NCBI GenBank assembly: GCA_030693535.1
Contig: JAUYAL010000027.1
Span: forward strand, 1 to 24,826
Direction of reading: 5' to 3'
DNA length: 24,826 nt
Origin: Methylotenera sp.
GTDB lineage: Bacteria; Pseudomonadota; Gammaproteobacteria; Burkholderiales; Methylophilaceae
Each line of letters begins with the position of its first letter. Position 1 is the first letter of the stretch. The notes under the pieces are model-generated. The model did no database searches, was not told where the DNA came from, and was given only the letters and a program-made list of their open reading frames with translations. Both the position numbers and the translations under genes were made by a program. Shown piece after piece: positions 8,200 to 16,028 of the stretch.

Positions 8200-8955
8200 A
8201 TGATGACCCTTGGAGATAAATCAGACTTTAGTTTATTTATCTCCGACTTACATTTATGTGTAAGCCGCCCACAAATCACGGCTGCTTTTTTAAATTTTCT
8301 AAAAAACACGGCAGTGCATGCCAAAGCGCTTTATATTTTAGGCGACTTATTTGAATACTGGGCTGGCGATGATGATATTGATGAAGTAAATCATCAATCA
8401 GTTGTTTCTGCTTTTCGTACCTTAGCTGATGTTGGCGTAAAACTCTATTTTATGCATGGCAATCGTGACTTTCTAATCTCATCTCAATTTTGCATTAGCG
8501 CCAAGCTTACCTTACTGCAAGACCCCTGCCTAATAGATCTACATGGAAAACCTACACTGTTAAGCCACGGTGATGACTTATGTACTGATGATGCAACTTA
8601 CCAAGAGTTTCGTCGCCTTGTAAGAGACTCGAACTGGCAGAAAGAGTTTTTAAGCCTTCCATTACAATCAAGAAAACAACAAATTGAGACTATTCGAGCT
8701 AGAAGTGAACTTGAAAAGTCAAAGAAATCTGCTGAAATTATGGATGTTAACCAAGATGCTGTCTTCAATTTATTAAAGAAATACGATTACCCAGAATTAT
8801 TCATTCATGGGCACACGCATAGGCCTAATCAACATAGCATCCAACTGGATGGGCACAAAATTACGCGATGGGTATTAGGAGATTGGTACGAACAGGGAAG
8901 TTATTTATCATGCGACCAATTCGGCTGTAAGAGCGAATCATTAAAACTCACTTAA
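8200..8955 (+). CDS. lpxH: UDP-2,3-diacylglucosamine diphosphatase
   Basis: LpxH hydrolyses UDP-2,3-diacylglucosamine to lipid X and UMP at the inner face of the inner membrane, the fourth step of lipid A synthesis. The 251 residues carry the complete metallophosphoesterase set: SDLHL (D16, H18), LGDLFEYWAGDD (D49), MHGNRD (N88, D90), SHGDDLCTDD (H123) and IHGHTHRP (H203, H205). The LFEYWAGDD and TDD elements are characteristic of LpxH rather than general phosphoesterases. Two ATG codons (8200, 8203) are possible and neither has a strong ribosome site. It probably shares a transcript with ppiB. Its stop codon is one base from the convergent HD-GYP stop. Confidence 0.96.
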   Translation: MMTLGDKSDFSLFISDLHLCVSRPQITAAFLNFLKNTAVHAKALYILGDLFEYWAGDDDIDEVNHQSVVSAFRTLADVGVKLYFMHGNRDFLISSQFCISAKLTLLQDPCLIDLHGKPTLLSHGDDLCTDDATYQEFRRLVRDSNWQKEFLSLPLQSRKQQIETIRARSELEKSKKSAEIMDVNQDAVFNLLKKYDYPELFIHGHTHRPNQHSIQLDGHKITRWVLGDWYEQGSYLSCDQFGCKSESLKLT

Positions 8956-8956
8956 C

Positions 8957-10588
8957 TTAAGGTTGGTATCCAGGTATCTTTGTTTCATCGACATCATCAA
9001 TCTGCTCAGGTTCTAGGAACTGCTGCGCATATTTAAGATATATTTTTTCACGCACAAAGATGTCAAATAAATCTGGGTCGATATGATGATCTACTTTCAT
9101 CTTACCCAAAATATGTAAGGACTCCGTCAATGTTTTTGCTTTTTTGTATGGCCTATCTTTTGATGTAAGTGCCTCAAAAATATCAGCGATACCCATTACA
9201 CGGGCTGGCACCGACATTTGATCGCGCGTGAGTCCTTTAGGATAGCCTTTTCCATCCATACGTTCATGATGGCCACCAGCATACTCTGGAACACGCTTTA
9301 AGCCATTCGGATAAGGCAATGACTCCAGCATATTAATAGTGACGACGATGTGATTATTGATTATCTCTCGCTCTTCACGTGTCAAAGTCCCTTTATCAAT
9401 AGTCAAGTTATACACTTCATCTTCCGTTAAAAAAGGAACAGTTTGCCCACTTGAATTAAAAAATGGAATGGTAGCAATATCACGGACACGTTGCTGATCA
9501 TCTGGTGTCATAAACTCTGCTCCAAAGTTTGATTTTCGTAAAAAATCACGATCTTCATCACACTGCATCACAAATGCTTCATACCTAGATTTCAGTTCAG
9601 CGCCATTTTCTAGCTGCCCCTCTTGCAGGGCTACAACTTGTTTCTTAAGAAAACTACACTCGGTTTGCGTCTTTAACAGTTCAAAACGTTGATCTATCAA
9701 TTGCATACGATCAAAAATTGCAGATAATTTTGTTGCTTTATCCATCACAGATTCTGGAGTTGTGACCTTACCGCAATCATGTAACCAGCCAGCAATTTTC
9801 AGTTCATAGAATTCTTTTTCATTTAAAGTAAAGTCTTTTAGCGGACCTGTCTTCGTATCAATCGCGGCTTGACCTAACATCATGGTAAGTTCTGGCACGC
9901 GACGGCAATGCCCACCAGTGTAAGGTGATTTCTGGTCAATTGCCTCTGCCATCAATTCAATAAAGGCCTCAAACAAACCTTTTAGGCCTTCAATTAAATT
10001 TTGATTGGTCATCGCAACGGCAGCCTGCGAAGCTAAGGACTCAACTAAACTTTGGTTGGCGACAGAAAAAGGGATTATTTTTTGAGTATCAGGATCAATG
10101 GCATTGATAAGTTGTAACACACCAATAATCTCAGCCTCATGATTTTTCATCGGAATCGTAAGAAAAGATTGTGAATGGTAACCAGTTTTTTCGTCAAACT
10201 TACGTGCACCACTAAAGTCAAAATCTTTCGCCTCATAAGCATTTTGAATGTTGACTGTTTTATCATTCAAGGTGGCATATGCCGCAACTGTATTTAAATT
10301 CGGACTACCGTCTTCTAAATACAGGGGCAATGGCAAAAATGGTATAACTTTACCTGTAGTACCTCCCATCGCAATTTTGAGTGTTTTATTACTCATAATT
10401 TCGAATTTCAACTGCTTGCCTTCAGTTACTGTATAGAGAGTCCCCCCATCAGCATTAGTGATTTCCTTTGCCCCCAGTAGAATCATTTCTAGTAGGCGAT
10501 TGTTATCACGCTCTGCAGAGAGCGCAACGCCAATAGTATTTAGACGCTCAAGTTGTTTGAGTAAATAAGGGAGTTGTTTATCCGTCAT
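8957..10588 (-). CDS. GAF/HD-GYP domain protein, probable cyclic-di-GMP phosphodiesterase
   Basis: The 543-residue protein has a GAF sensor domain at about 15-195 and an HD-GYP hydrolase domain at about 203-520, with no membrane segment. Metal and substrate landmarks of HD-GYP enzymes are present: H227 (SPYTGGH), H270-D271 (HDCGK), H413 (NNH), H440-H441, the GYP signature as DGKGYPKG (445-452) and D469 (GIADIFEALTSKDRPYK). The HDIGK of RpfG is HDCGK here. About 110 extra residues (~282-400) separate HD from the next conserved helix. HD-GYP proteins hydrolyse cyclic-di-GMP; activity here is inferred from intact motifs. It is last in the kinase-phosphatase-FHA gene series, 77 bases after the FHA gene. 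The ATG at 10588 lacks a clear Shine-Dalgarno. Confidence 0.92.
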   Translation of the reverse strand: MTDKQLPYLLKQLERLNTIGVALSAERDNNRLLEMILLGAKEITNADGGTLYTVTEGKQLKFEIMSNKTLKIAMGGTTGKVIPFLPLPLYLEDGSPNLNTVAAYATLNDKTVNIQNAYEAKDFDFSGARKFDEKTGYHSQSFLTIPMKNHEAEIIGVLQLINAIDPDTQKIIPFSVANQSLVESLASQAAVAMTNQNLIEGLKGLFEAFIELMAEAIDQKSPYTGGHCRRVPELTMMLGQAAIDTKTGPLKDFTLNEKEFYELKIAGWLHDCGKVTTPESVMDKATKLSAIFDRMQLIDQRFELLKTQTECSFLKKQVVALQEGQLENGAELKSRYEAFVMQCDEDRDFLRKSNFGAEFMTPDDQQRVRDIATIPFFNSSGQTVPFLTEDEVYNLTIDKGTLTREEREIINNHIVVTINMLESLPYPNGLKRVPEYAGGHHERMDGKGYPKGLTRDQMSVPARVMGIADIFEALTSKDRPYKKAKTLTESLHILGKMKVDHHIDPDLFDIFVREKIYLKYAQQFLEPEQIDDVDETKIPGYQP

Positions 10589-10629
10589 GCTGCTGAAATT
10601 AATTACAAGTTAAAATTAGAGCCGGGTAA

Positions 10630-10656
10630 ATTGTATTAATCATATTGGAAAGTTAA
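10630..10656 (-). promoter_or_regulatory. Possible internal promoter for the HD-GYP gene
   Basis: Read on the minus strand, TTAACT (10656-10651) and TACAAT (10635-10630) are separated by 15 bases. TACAAT matches five of six -10 positions and TTAACT four of six -35 positions with a short spacer. It would allow the HD-GYP gene to be expressed apart from the FHA gene. Weak evidence. Confidence 0.22.
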
Positions 10657-10665
10657 GTAGATGAA

Positions 10666-11427
10666 TTATGATTTATCTAAATAAAATTCCATTTTTACAC
10701 CTGCCAACTCGATAACATCGTGGTCGCTTAGTGAAAATGCTTGTGAACCGGTTGATTCACCATTCACTATTGGAAACACTTTACCCTCAACATGGGTAAT
10801 AAAGTAGCCATTTTGTCTTCTAGTAATGACAGCTACCTGCACGCCAGTTTTTCCAAGTGTTGTAAGTGCTTTATTCAGGACTAATTCACGCCCAGCACTA
10901 GAACCATTTAACACTTGAATTCTGCCGACAACAATCTGTGACCGCTCACCAGTGGATGAAGTTGAGCTTGTCACTGGTGACGGCTGATCTGAATGACTTA
11001 TTGGTGCTGGTGGAACCGCAGGTATAACAGGCGTATGGGTTGGTTGCGCTTGAGTCATCGCCTTCATGGCTGATGGGCGAATCATCATGGTTTTCTCAAA
11101 ATCTGTACCACCACCATCCTTAGCATCACTACTTAAAGCCGCCTCATTGATATACTTTAATTGAAATTTACCAAACTGAATTAAATCACCAGGATGCAGT
11201 AGATGACTTTTCACAATTTTGTCGTTGACCTGCGTACCATTTGTACTTGATTGGTCTTCGATATAGAAGTCTTCACCCATTTTGATGATGGCTGCATGCT
11301 CACCACTAACAGCTAAATTATCAATTTGAATATCATTTGTCGGTCTACGCCCAATAGTAGTGCGCTCTTTATCGAGTTGGTATTCATTTAAAATTGTATT
11401 CTCAAGAGAAAAAATAAGCTTTGCCAT
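10666..11427 (-). CDS. FHA-domain protein with two FHA modules
   Basis: FHA domains bind phosphothreonine peptides. The 253-residue protein has a canonical N-terminal FHA domain (~5-95) with TIGRRPTNDI (G26-R27), S41-G-E-H44 and SSTNGT (N63-G64), all the conserved phosphopeptide-binding positions. A linker (~100-165) is rich in Pro, Ser and Thr and contains the element FEKTMMIRP with T113. The C-terminal region (~167-250) looks like a second, degenerate FHA fold (LVLNKALTTLGKTGVQVAVITRR then FSLSDHDVIELAGVKMEF) that lacks the serine/histidine binding loop. There is no membrane segment. An AGGA sits seven bases before the ATG at 11427. It lies 23 bases after the PP2C gene, downstream of a Ser/Thr kinase, so it is a likely kinase substrate or reader. 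Confidence 0.92.
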   Translation of the reverse strand: MAKLIFSLENTILNEYQLDKERTTIGRRPTNDIQIDNLAVSGEHAAIIKMGEDFYIEDQSSTNGTQVNDKIVKSHLLHPGDLIQFGKFQLKYINEAALSSDAKDGGGTDFEKTMMIRPSAMKAMTQAQPTHTPVIPAVPPAPISHSDQPSPVTSSTSSTGERSQIVVGRIQVLNGSSAGRELVLNKALTTLGKTGVQVAVITRRQNGYFITHVEGKVFPIVNGESTGSQAFSLSDHDVIELAGVKMEFYLDKS

Positions 11428-11450
11428 GTTTAATCCTAATGTCTACCTTG

Positions 11451-12320
11451 CTATTTTAACCAACCAAAAAATTTACCGATTTGCGAATTGTTAAGGTTAA
11501 AGCGATCAAGCCCTAAGTTATCAATCCAAGTTCGTTTATACTCAAATGACCTATTTACCTTGACTAGTATGACAGAAATATTGTCTTTCCCACCATTATC
11601 GTTTGCCATTTGTACAAGCACTTGCGCTGCTTCCGCTAAATTTGATGATAGCGAATTGAGTGTAGTTTGAATAACATCATATTCAACTAAATCACTTAAA
11701 CCATCAGAGCAGAGTAAATACATATCACCTGCCTCCACATCATATTCTTTCAAATCAAGTTCGACTTCTGGATCTACACCTAAAGCACGTGTCACCAAGT
11801 TCTTATTTGCTGAATATTTAGCTTGCTCAGCAGTAATCAAGCCAGCGTTAATCTGCTCCTGAAGTAAAGAGTGATCTTCAGTAATCTGGCTTAAACTCTT
11901 GTTTCTCAGGCGATACATCCGTGAGTCGCCGATATGTCCAACCAATAACTTGTTATTGGTAAATAATCCTACAACAAGCGTTGTCCCCATCCCCGCACAT
12001 TGCGGTTGTGTTTGAGACACACTATAAATCACTTCATTTGCATTCTTAACCGCATCTAATATTAACTTAGCTTCAGCTTGCTGCCCTAGCACAGAATCCA
12101 CTTGACCAGGCTGATGAGTTACCATTGCTTCTTTTAGTTCAGCAGTAATACTTAATATTGCCATTTCACTGGCAACTTCACCAGCCTTATAGCCACCCAT
12201 ACCATCGGCAAGTATCACAAAGCCTATTGCATCATCGCTTGCAATTGCATCTTCATTGTGGTCCCGCTGCATACCCACATCGGTTAAACGTACAATTTCC
12301 AATACATTATTCATATTCAT
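11451..12320 (-). CDS. PP2C-family (PPM) serine/threonine phosphatase
   Basis: The 289-residue cytosolic protein shows the bacterial Stp1/PrpC pattern: RDHNEDA (R19, E23, D24), ADGMGG (D39, G40), GHIGDSRMYRLR, TEDHS, CSDGLSD (D206) and GGKDN (D246). The aspartates form the two-metal site that dephosphorylates phosphoserine and phosphothreonine. The C-terminal ~35 residues (RTWIDNLGLDRFNL onward) form an extra tail without a known motif. Only one base separates its ATG from the stop codon of the kinase gene, implying translational coupling and the usual kinase/phosphatase pairing. A second ATG at 12314 is also possible. Confidence 0.96.
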   Translation of the reverse strand: MNMNNVLEIVRLTDVGMQRDHNEDAIASDDAIGFVILADGMGGYKAGEVASEMAILSITAELKEAMVTHQPGQVDSVLGQQAEAKLILDAVKNANEVIYSVSQTQPQCAGMGTTLVVGLFTNNKLLVGHIGDSRMYRLRNKSLSQITEDHSLLQEQINAGLITAEQAKYSANKNLVTRALGVDPEVELDLKEYDVEAGDMYLLCSDGLSDLVEYDVIQTTLNSLSSNLAEAAQVLVQMANDNGGKDNISVILVKVNRSFEYKRTWIDNLGLDRFNLNNSQIGKFFGWLK

Positions 12321-12321
12321 A

Positions 12322-14856
12322 TTACATTACCTGCTCTGCGCAAGCTCTTAATTCATCAGCAATTTCTTGACCTCTAGAATAGCGTTTATCAACAACTTTT
12401 TCCAGCATACGGTCAATAATAGTGGCTAGGCAAGGTGGAATCGACGTATTAATTGTACTAGCACTTACATGCGGTTCATTGGCAATTTTAAACATCAAAC
12501 TAGCCATAGATTCTGCTGTAAAGGGAAGTTGCCCTGTAGTCATTTGATATAACATCACACCTAGCGAGAATAAATCTGAGCGTCCATCAACTTTACTGCC
12601 TGCGAGCTGTTCTGGTGACATATAACTAGGCGTACCTAAGACCATACCTGTTTTAGTTTTAGATGAATCGGTAATTCGTGCAATACCAAAATCAGTTACC
12701 TTGACTACATTTGCTTCAGCTTCATACATAATATTAGCTGGTTTAATATCTCTATGTACCACATTTTGCGCGTGGGCATAATCAAGAGCCTCTGCAACTT
12801 TGATAATAATATCGACGACTTTATTAATCGGCAACAAATTGTCAGGCTTGGTATGTGGCGCAAGGTCTTTGCCTTTCAAAAACTCCATGGAGATATAAGC
12901 TAAGTCGTGCTCCTCACCGGCATCATAAATAGTCACAATATTTGGATGATTAAGCCTGCCTGCTGTTTCTGCCTCACGGAAAAATCGCGCTTTCACTTCA
13001 ACCAATTCGTCATCTTCGAACTCTTGCGACAATGCCATGGTTTTAATCGCGACTACTCGACTAATTTTTGGATCACGGCCCAAGTAAACAACGCCCATGG
13101 CGCCCTTACCAAGCTCTTTCTCTATTTGGTAACGACCAAGCATAGGCTTTTCAACCGTACCATCATTCAAAATCAATGTACTCGCATTTGAACGCGTCCC
13201 ACCCGATCCACCAAGAATAACGGTTTCTGCCATTGCTTTAGAGCGTGAAATGCGTTGCTCCAAGTCTTTATATTTTGGATTATGATCTGCCATATAAGCA
13301 AAGACAGCTTCTGCTTTATTAAACTGTCGCTTACGTTCAAAATCTAGACCTAAACTATACAAACCATCCATCACACTTTCATCAATAGGACATTTACGAA
13401 AACGGTCAAACGCCATGTCCAATTGACCTTGACTTTGAAACATTAAAGCTAAATTACGATTGCTTTCTGCAGAATCTGAATCAGACTTAGCTTTGCCTTG
13501 CTCTGTCATCAAGAATCGTTTCGTCGTCAATAAAGCGTGACCAAATAGCAACAAAGTGGCTGGCATCACTAATTGCAACCAAAGTCCATTCTGCGTCATC
13601 AATCCAAAATGCGCTGCCGCTAGTATGAGGAACAATCCCAGTGTTGTAATAAACGCAGTACCCGCTTTAAGTCTTGGGAACAATACAATCAAATATAGCG
13701 CAACAACCAGCCATATTGCCAGCTTCGCCCATGTGCCCCAGGCAGGAGATACAAAAAAATCTTCATTTAAGATGCTTGCTACTGAATGCGCAAGCGTTTC
13801 AATCGGCTTCATACTGGATGAAATAGGGGTAATCTGATTATCGCTGCCATCGCCCGTAGCTGCCATGCCAATCAATACAACTTTTCCTTTGTATTTATCG
13901 ACAGGTATTTTCCCGCTAAAGACATCAAAAAATGAATCTATTGGAAATGCAGTTTGACCATTTTTACCTGAGTAGAAAAATGTATTCATTTGTAGCGCGG
14001 TATCAGTCACAATGTTGAGCTTGCCAAGTTTGACGCCTTCCCCTAAACGTATTTCGATATCTTTAGGTGCCAAATTTAGATATTTTGCTGCGATTTGTAA
14101 CGATAACGAAGGGTAATATTGATCATAATATGCCAACACTAAGGGCTCAGCGCGAATCGCTCCATCCACATCGGGGTTAGCATTTAAATGGCCTATTGCA
14201 ACAGCAGCTTCACCTAACAAAGCAATAGGTGGTATAGCAGAAACAGTAGGAATTGGTAATAAGCCATTTTGTTCAGCATCCAATCTATCTACTATTTTTG
14301 GTAGTGCATTTTGGGTGACGTAAACTGGCAGAGGTTTATCTGGATTGCCACGAGGCTCACCGATTGCGAATGGCATAGCCAATACAACATTTTTGGCCCG
14401 CTTAAGGCTGGCTGCTAACTTTTCATCTGTATTGAGCGCGGACTGCGCCTCTTTAAGCATGGCATCAAGTTGCGATGCCTCAGGCGCTACCGATGGGATT
14501 GTAGAAGTTGCAATATAACTTGAAATTTTGTTGATGTAAGCTAAACCAGGATCTATTTGCGATTCTAAGAAATAGACGGTATTACCTATCACTTTGGCTT
14601 GACCTGCCGACAATTTTTCTATGATCTTAGCATGCACTTCACGAGACCAAGGCCAACGACCAATATTTGCGATACTTTGGTCGTCAATGGCAATAATAGC
14701 AACTTTATCGCCAGCATCTCTCGAGCTTAACTGCACACCTAAATCATAGGCTTTACGCTCTAAACTTTGTAGAAAGGTGCTATTAGAAGCGAGTAAAAAG
14801 CCTAAAGAAATTACTAGCCCTGCAAACCAATCCGATTTCCAAAAGATTTTCTTCAC
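12322..14856 (-). CDS. CHASE2-domain transmembrane serine/threonine protein kinase
   Basis: The 844-residue protein has a membrane span at ~10-26, a CHASE2 extracytoplasmic sensor at ~30-370 (IAIDDQSIANIGRWPWSR and KVVLIGMAATGDGSDN are typical), three spans at ~375-395, 400-420 and 426-446, a TPR-like helical region at ~463-535, and a Hanks-type kinase domain at ~575-840. Catalytic elements are intact: GKGAMG (584-589), K605 in VAIK, HRDIKPAN with D703 and N708, DFG with D722, and a threonine-rich activation loop (T729, T734, T736, T742) before SPE. It should phosphorylate cytosolic proteins in response to a periplasmic or membrane cue; the ligand is unknown. The start is GTG at 14856, supported by AAAAAGG about seven bases upstream. 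The cognate phosphatase and FHA genes follow directly. Confidence 0.96.
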   Translation of the reverse strand: MKKIFWKSDWFAGLVISLGFLLASNSTFLQSLERKAYDLGVQLSSRDAGDKVAIIAIDDQSIANIGRWPWSREVHAKIIEKLSAGQAKVIGNTVYFLESQIDPGLAYINKISSYIATSTIPSVAPEASQLDAMLKEAQSALNTDEKLAASLKRAKNVVLAMPFAIGEPRGNPDKPLPVYVTQNALPKIVDRLDAEQNGLLPIPTVSAIPPIALLGEAAVAIGHLNANPDVDGAIRAEPLVLAYYDQYYPSLSLQIAAKYLNLAPKDIEIRLGEGVKLGKLNIVTDTALQMNTFFYSGKNGQTAFPIDSFFDVFSGKIPVDKYKGKVVLIGMAATGDGSDNQITPISSSMKPIETLAHSVASILNEDFFVSPAWGTWAKLAIWLVVALYLIVLFPRLKAGTAFITTLGLFLILAAAHFGLMTQNGLWLQLVMPATLLLFGHALLTTKRFLMTEQGKAKSDSDSAESNRNLALMFQSQGQLDMAFDRFRKCPIDESVMDGLYSLGLDFERKRQFNKAEAVFAYMADHNPKYKDLEQRISRSKAMAETVILGGSGGTRSNASTLILNDGTVEKPMLGRYQIEKELGKGAMGVVYLGRDPKISRVVAIKTMALSQEFEDDELVEVKARFFREAETAGRLNHPNIVTIYDAGEEHDLAYISMEFLKGKDLAPHTKPDNLLPINKVVDIIIKVAEALDYAHAQNVVHRDIKPANIMYEAEANVVKVTDFGIARITDSSKTKTGMVLGTPSYMSPEQLAGSKVDGRSDLFSLGVMLYQMTTGQLPFTAESMASLMFKIANEPHVSASTINTSIPPCLATIIDRMLEKVVDKRYSRGQEIADELRACAEQVM

Positions 14857-14893
14857 AATATACCTTTTTAAAATTAACTTGTTTACTCTGTAA

Positions 14894-14919
14894 ATTCTAG
14901 CACTTTTAGGCTTAAGTCA
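14894..14919 (-). promoter_or_regulatory. Possible promoter for the kinase cassette
   Basis: On the minus strand between nusB and the kinase gene, TAGAAT (14899-14894) matches five of six -10 positions, and ATGACT lies 15 bases upstream as a four-of-six -35 with a short spacer. It sits about 40 bases before the GTG start. If real, it makes the signalling genes independent of ribH-nusB. A 10-base palindrome, AATGGCCATT, at 14930-14939 lies just upstream and overlaps the nusB stop. Confidence 0.28.
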
Positions 14920-14937
14920 TTATTACTTAAATGGCCA

Positions 14938-15468
14938 TTATTTTTTAACTTCCGCTTCCCTAACATCAGCCGCAAGTTTGTCTAAAACGCCATTAATGTA
15001 CTTATGCCCGTCTATTCCGCCATATATTTTAGCCAACTCTACGCCTTCATTGATCACCACACGATACGGAATACTTAAATCAAACATTAATTCACAGCCA
15101 GATATGCGTAATATTGCATGCTCCACTGGACTTAATTCAGTAATTTTTCGATCGATAAAGCTCGCCATCTTTTCATCAAGCTCAGTCGCATGACTTGTGA
15201 CTGATTCTAATAAATGCTTAAAATAGCTCTCGTCTGCTTTATTATAATCAGGATCTTCTGCCATATCTCGGTAAACTGAACTCATGTCAGATTCATTCAG
15301 CATGCCACGATAAACTGCCTTCAGAACAAGCTCTCGTGATTTTCTGCGATTTTTACCTGAATTTCTCTTAGCCGCAGGTTTTTTTGCCTGATTATTTTTT
15401 AATTCGTCTTTGTCTAAAACCAAGCTCGTCAGCTTTTGGCTGGCATTGGTCAATTCATTAGTCACCAT
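14938..15468 (-). CDS. nusB: Transcription antitermination factor NusB
   Basis: NusB binds boxA RNA with NusE (S10) in rRNA antitermination complexes. The 176-residue product has a NusB core from about residue 42 (RRKSRELVLKAVYRGML) through FDRKITELSPVEHAILRISGCELM-like helices to IPYRVVINEGVELAKIYGG and the terminal HKYINGVLDKLA, all typical. About 40 lysine- and asparagine-rich residues precede the core and are absent from the 139-residue E. coli protein. The ATG overlaps the ribH stop as TAATG, so the long form is favoured; the next methionine lies inside the core (M55). The ribH-nusB pair is a common proteobacterial operon. Confidence 0.96.
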   Translation of the reverse strand: MVTNELTNASQKLTSLVLDKDELKNNQAKKPAAKRNSGKNRRKSRELVLKAVYRGMLNESDMSSVYRDMAEDPDYNKADESYFKHLLESVTSHATELDEKMASFIDRKITELSPVEHAILRISGCELMFDLSIPYRVVINEGVELAKIYGGIDGHKYINGVLDKLAADVREAEVKK

Positions 15469-15917
15469 TATAGCGCTCTAATCAAATTAGCCATTTCAAT
15501 AGCCACTTGCGCTGCTTCTGTGCCTTTTAAATGCATTCGTGCAATCGCTTGATCATCGTCTTCAGTCGTTAATACTGCATTAGCAACGGGAATACCTGTA
15601 TTGAACTGTACTTCAGAAATTCCACGTGCAGATTCATTTGAAACCACCTCAAAATGGTATGTTTCACCGCGAATAATCGCCCCTAATGCAACGAGTGCAT
15701 CAAATTTCTCACTTATCGCCATGTGCTGTAATACTAACGGTATTTCTAAGGCCCCTGGCACTGTGACAATAGTGATTGCATCTTTAGCAACACCCAATTT
15801 TATGAGCTCTACAGTGCATGCACTTAGTAAACCATCGCCAATATCACTGTTAAACCTAGATAACACCACGCCAATTTGCAGGCCTGCACCATCTAGACTT
15901 CTCTCAATTTCTCTCAT
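15468..15917 (-). CDS. ribH: 6,7-dimethyl-8-ribityllumazine synthase
   Basis: This enzyme condenses 5-amino-6-ribitylamino-uracil with 3,4-dihydroxy-2-butanone 4-phosphate in the penultimate step of riboflavin synthesis and forms cytosolic pentamers or 60-mers. The 149 residues are of normal length. Active-site elements are present: RFN (F22-N23), VPGALEIP (53-60), [14 protein letters not shown] with the catalytic H88, and [17 protein letters not shown] seven bases before the ATG at 15917 supports the start. No other riboflavin gene is in the window, and no FMN riboswitch is evident in the 111-base leader region. Confidence 0.97.
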   Translation of the reverse strand: MREIERSLDGAGLQIGVVLSRFNSDIGDGLLSACTVELIKLGVAKDAITIVTVPGALEIPLVLQHMAISEKFDALVALGAIIRGETYHFEVVSNESARGISEVQFNTGIPVANAVLTTEDDDQAIARMHLKGTEAAQVAIEMANLIRAL

Positions 15918-15956
15918 ACTTTACCCTTAATTACTAACGTATACGATCTAAAGCTG

Positions 15957-15984
15957 TATTTTACCGCATATCACTATTTTACCG
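15957..15984 (-). repeat. Ten-base direct repeat upstream of ribH
   Basis: TATTTTACCG occurs exactly at 15957-15966 and again at 15975-15984 on the plus strand, so the minus strand reads CGGTAAAATA twice with an 18-base period, 40-67 bases before the ribH start. Each copy contains TAAAAT, a five-of-six match to a -10 box. The repeat could be a regulator site or two overlapping promoter elements. Confidence 0.45.
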
Positions 15985-16028
15985 TACACCGCCTGTGCAA
16001 TTGAATAGAAATGATCTGTTGAAATATT

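Noticed and set aside
8957..14856. Type VI secretion post-translational regulation locus
   Set aside because: The kinase, phosphatase and FHA proteins recall such loci, but no Tss, Hcp, VgrG or ClpV gene is present and the kinase has a CHASE2 sensor.
15918..16028. FMN riboswitch upstream of ribH
   Set aside because: The 111-base region is too short and lacks the conserved RFN element segments; it shows only an AT-rich leader with a direct repeat.
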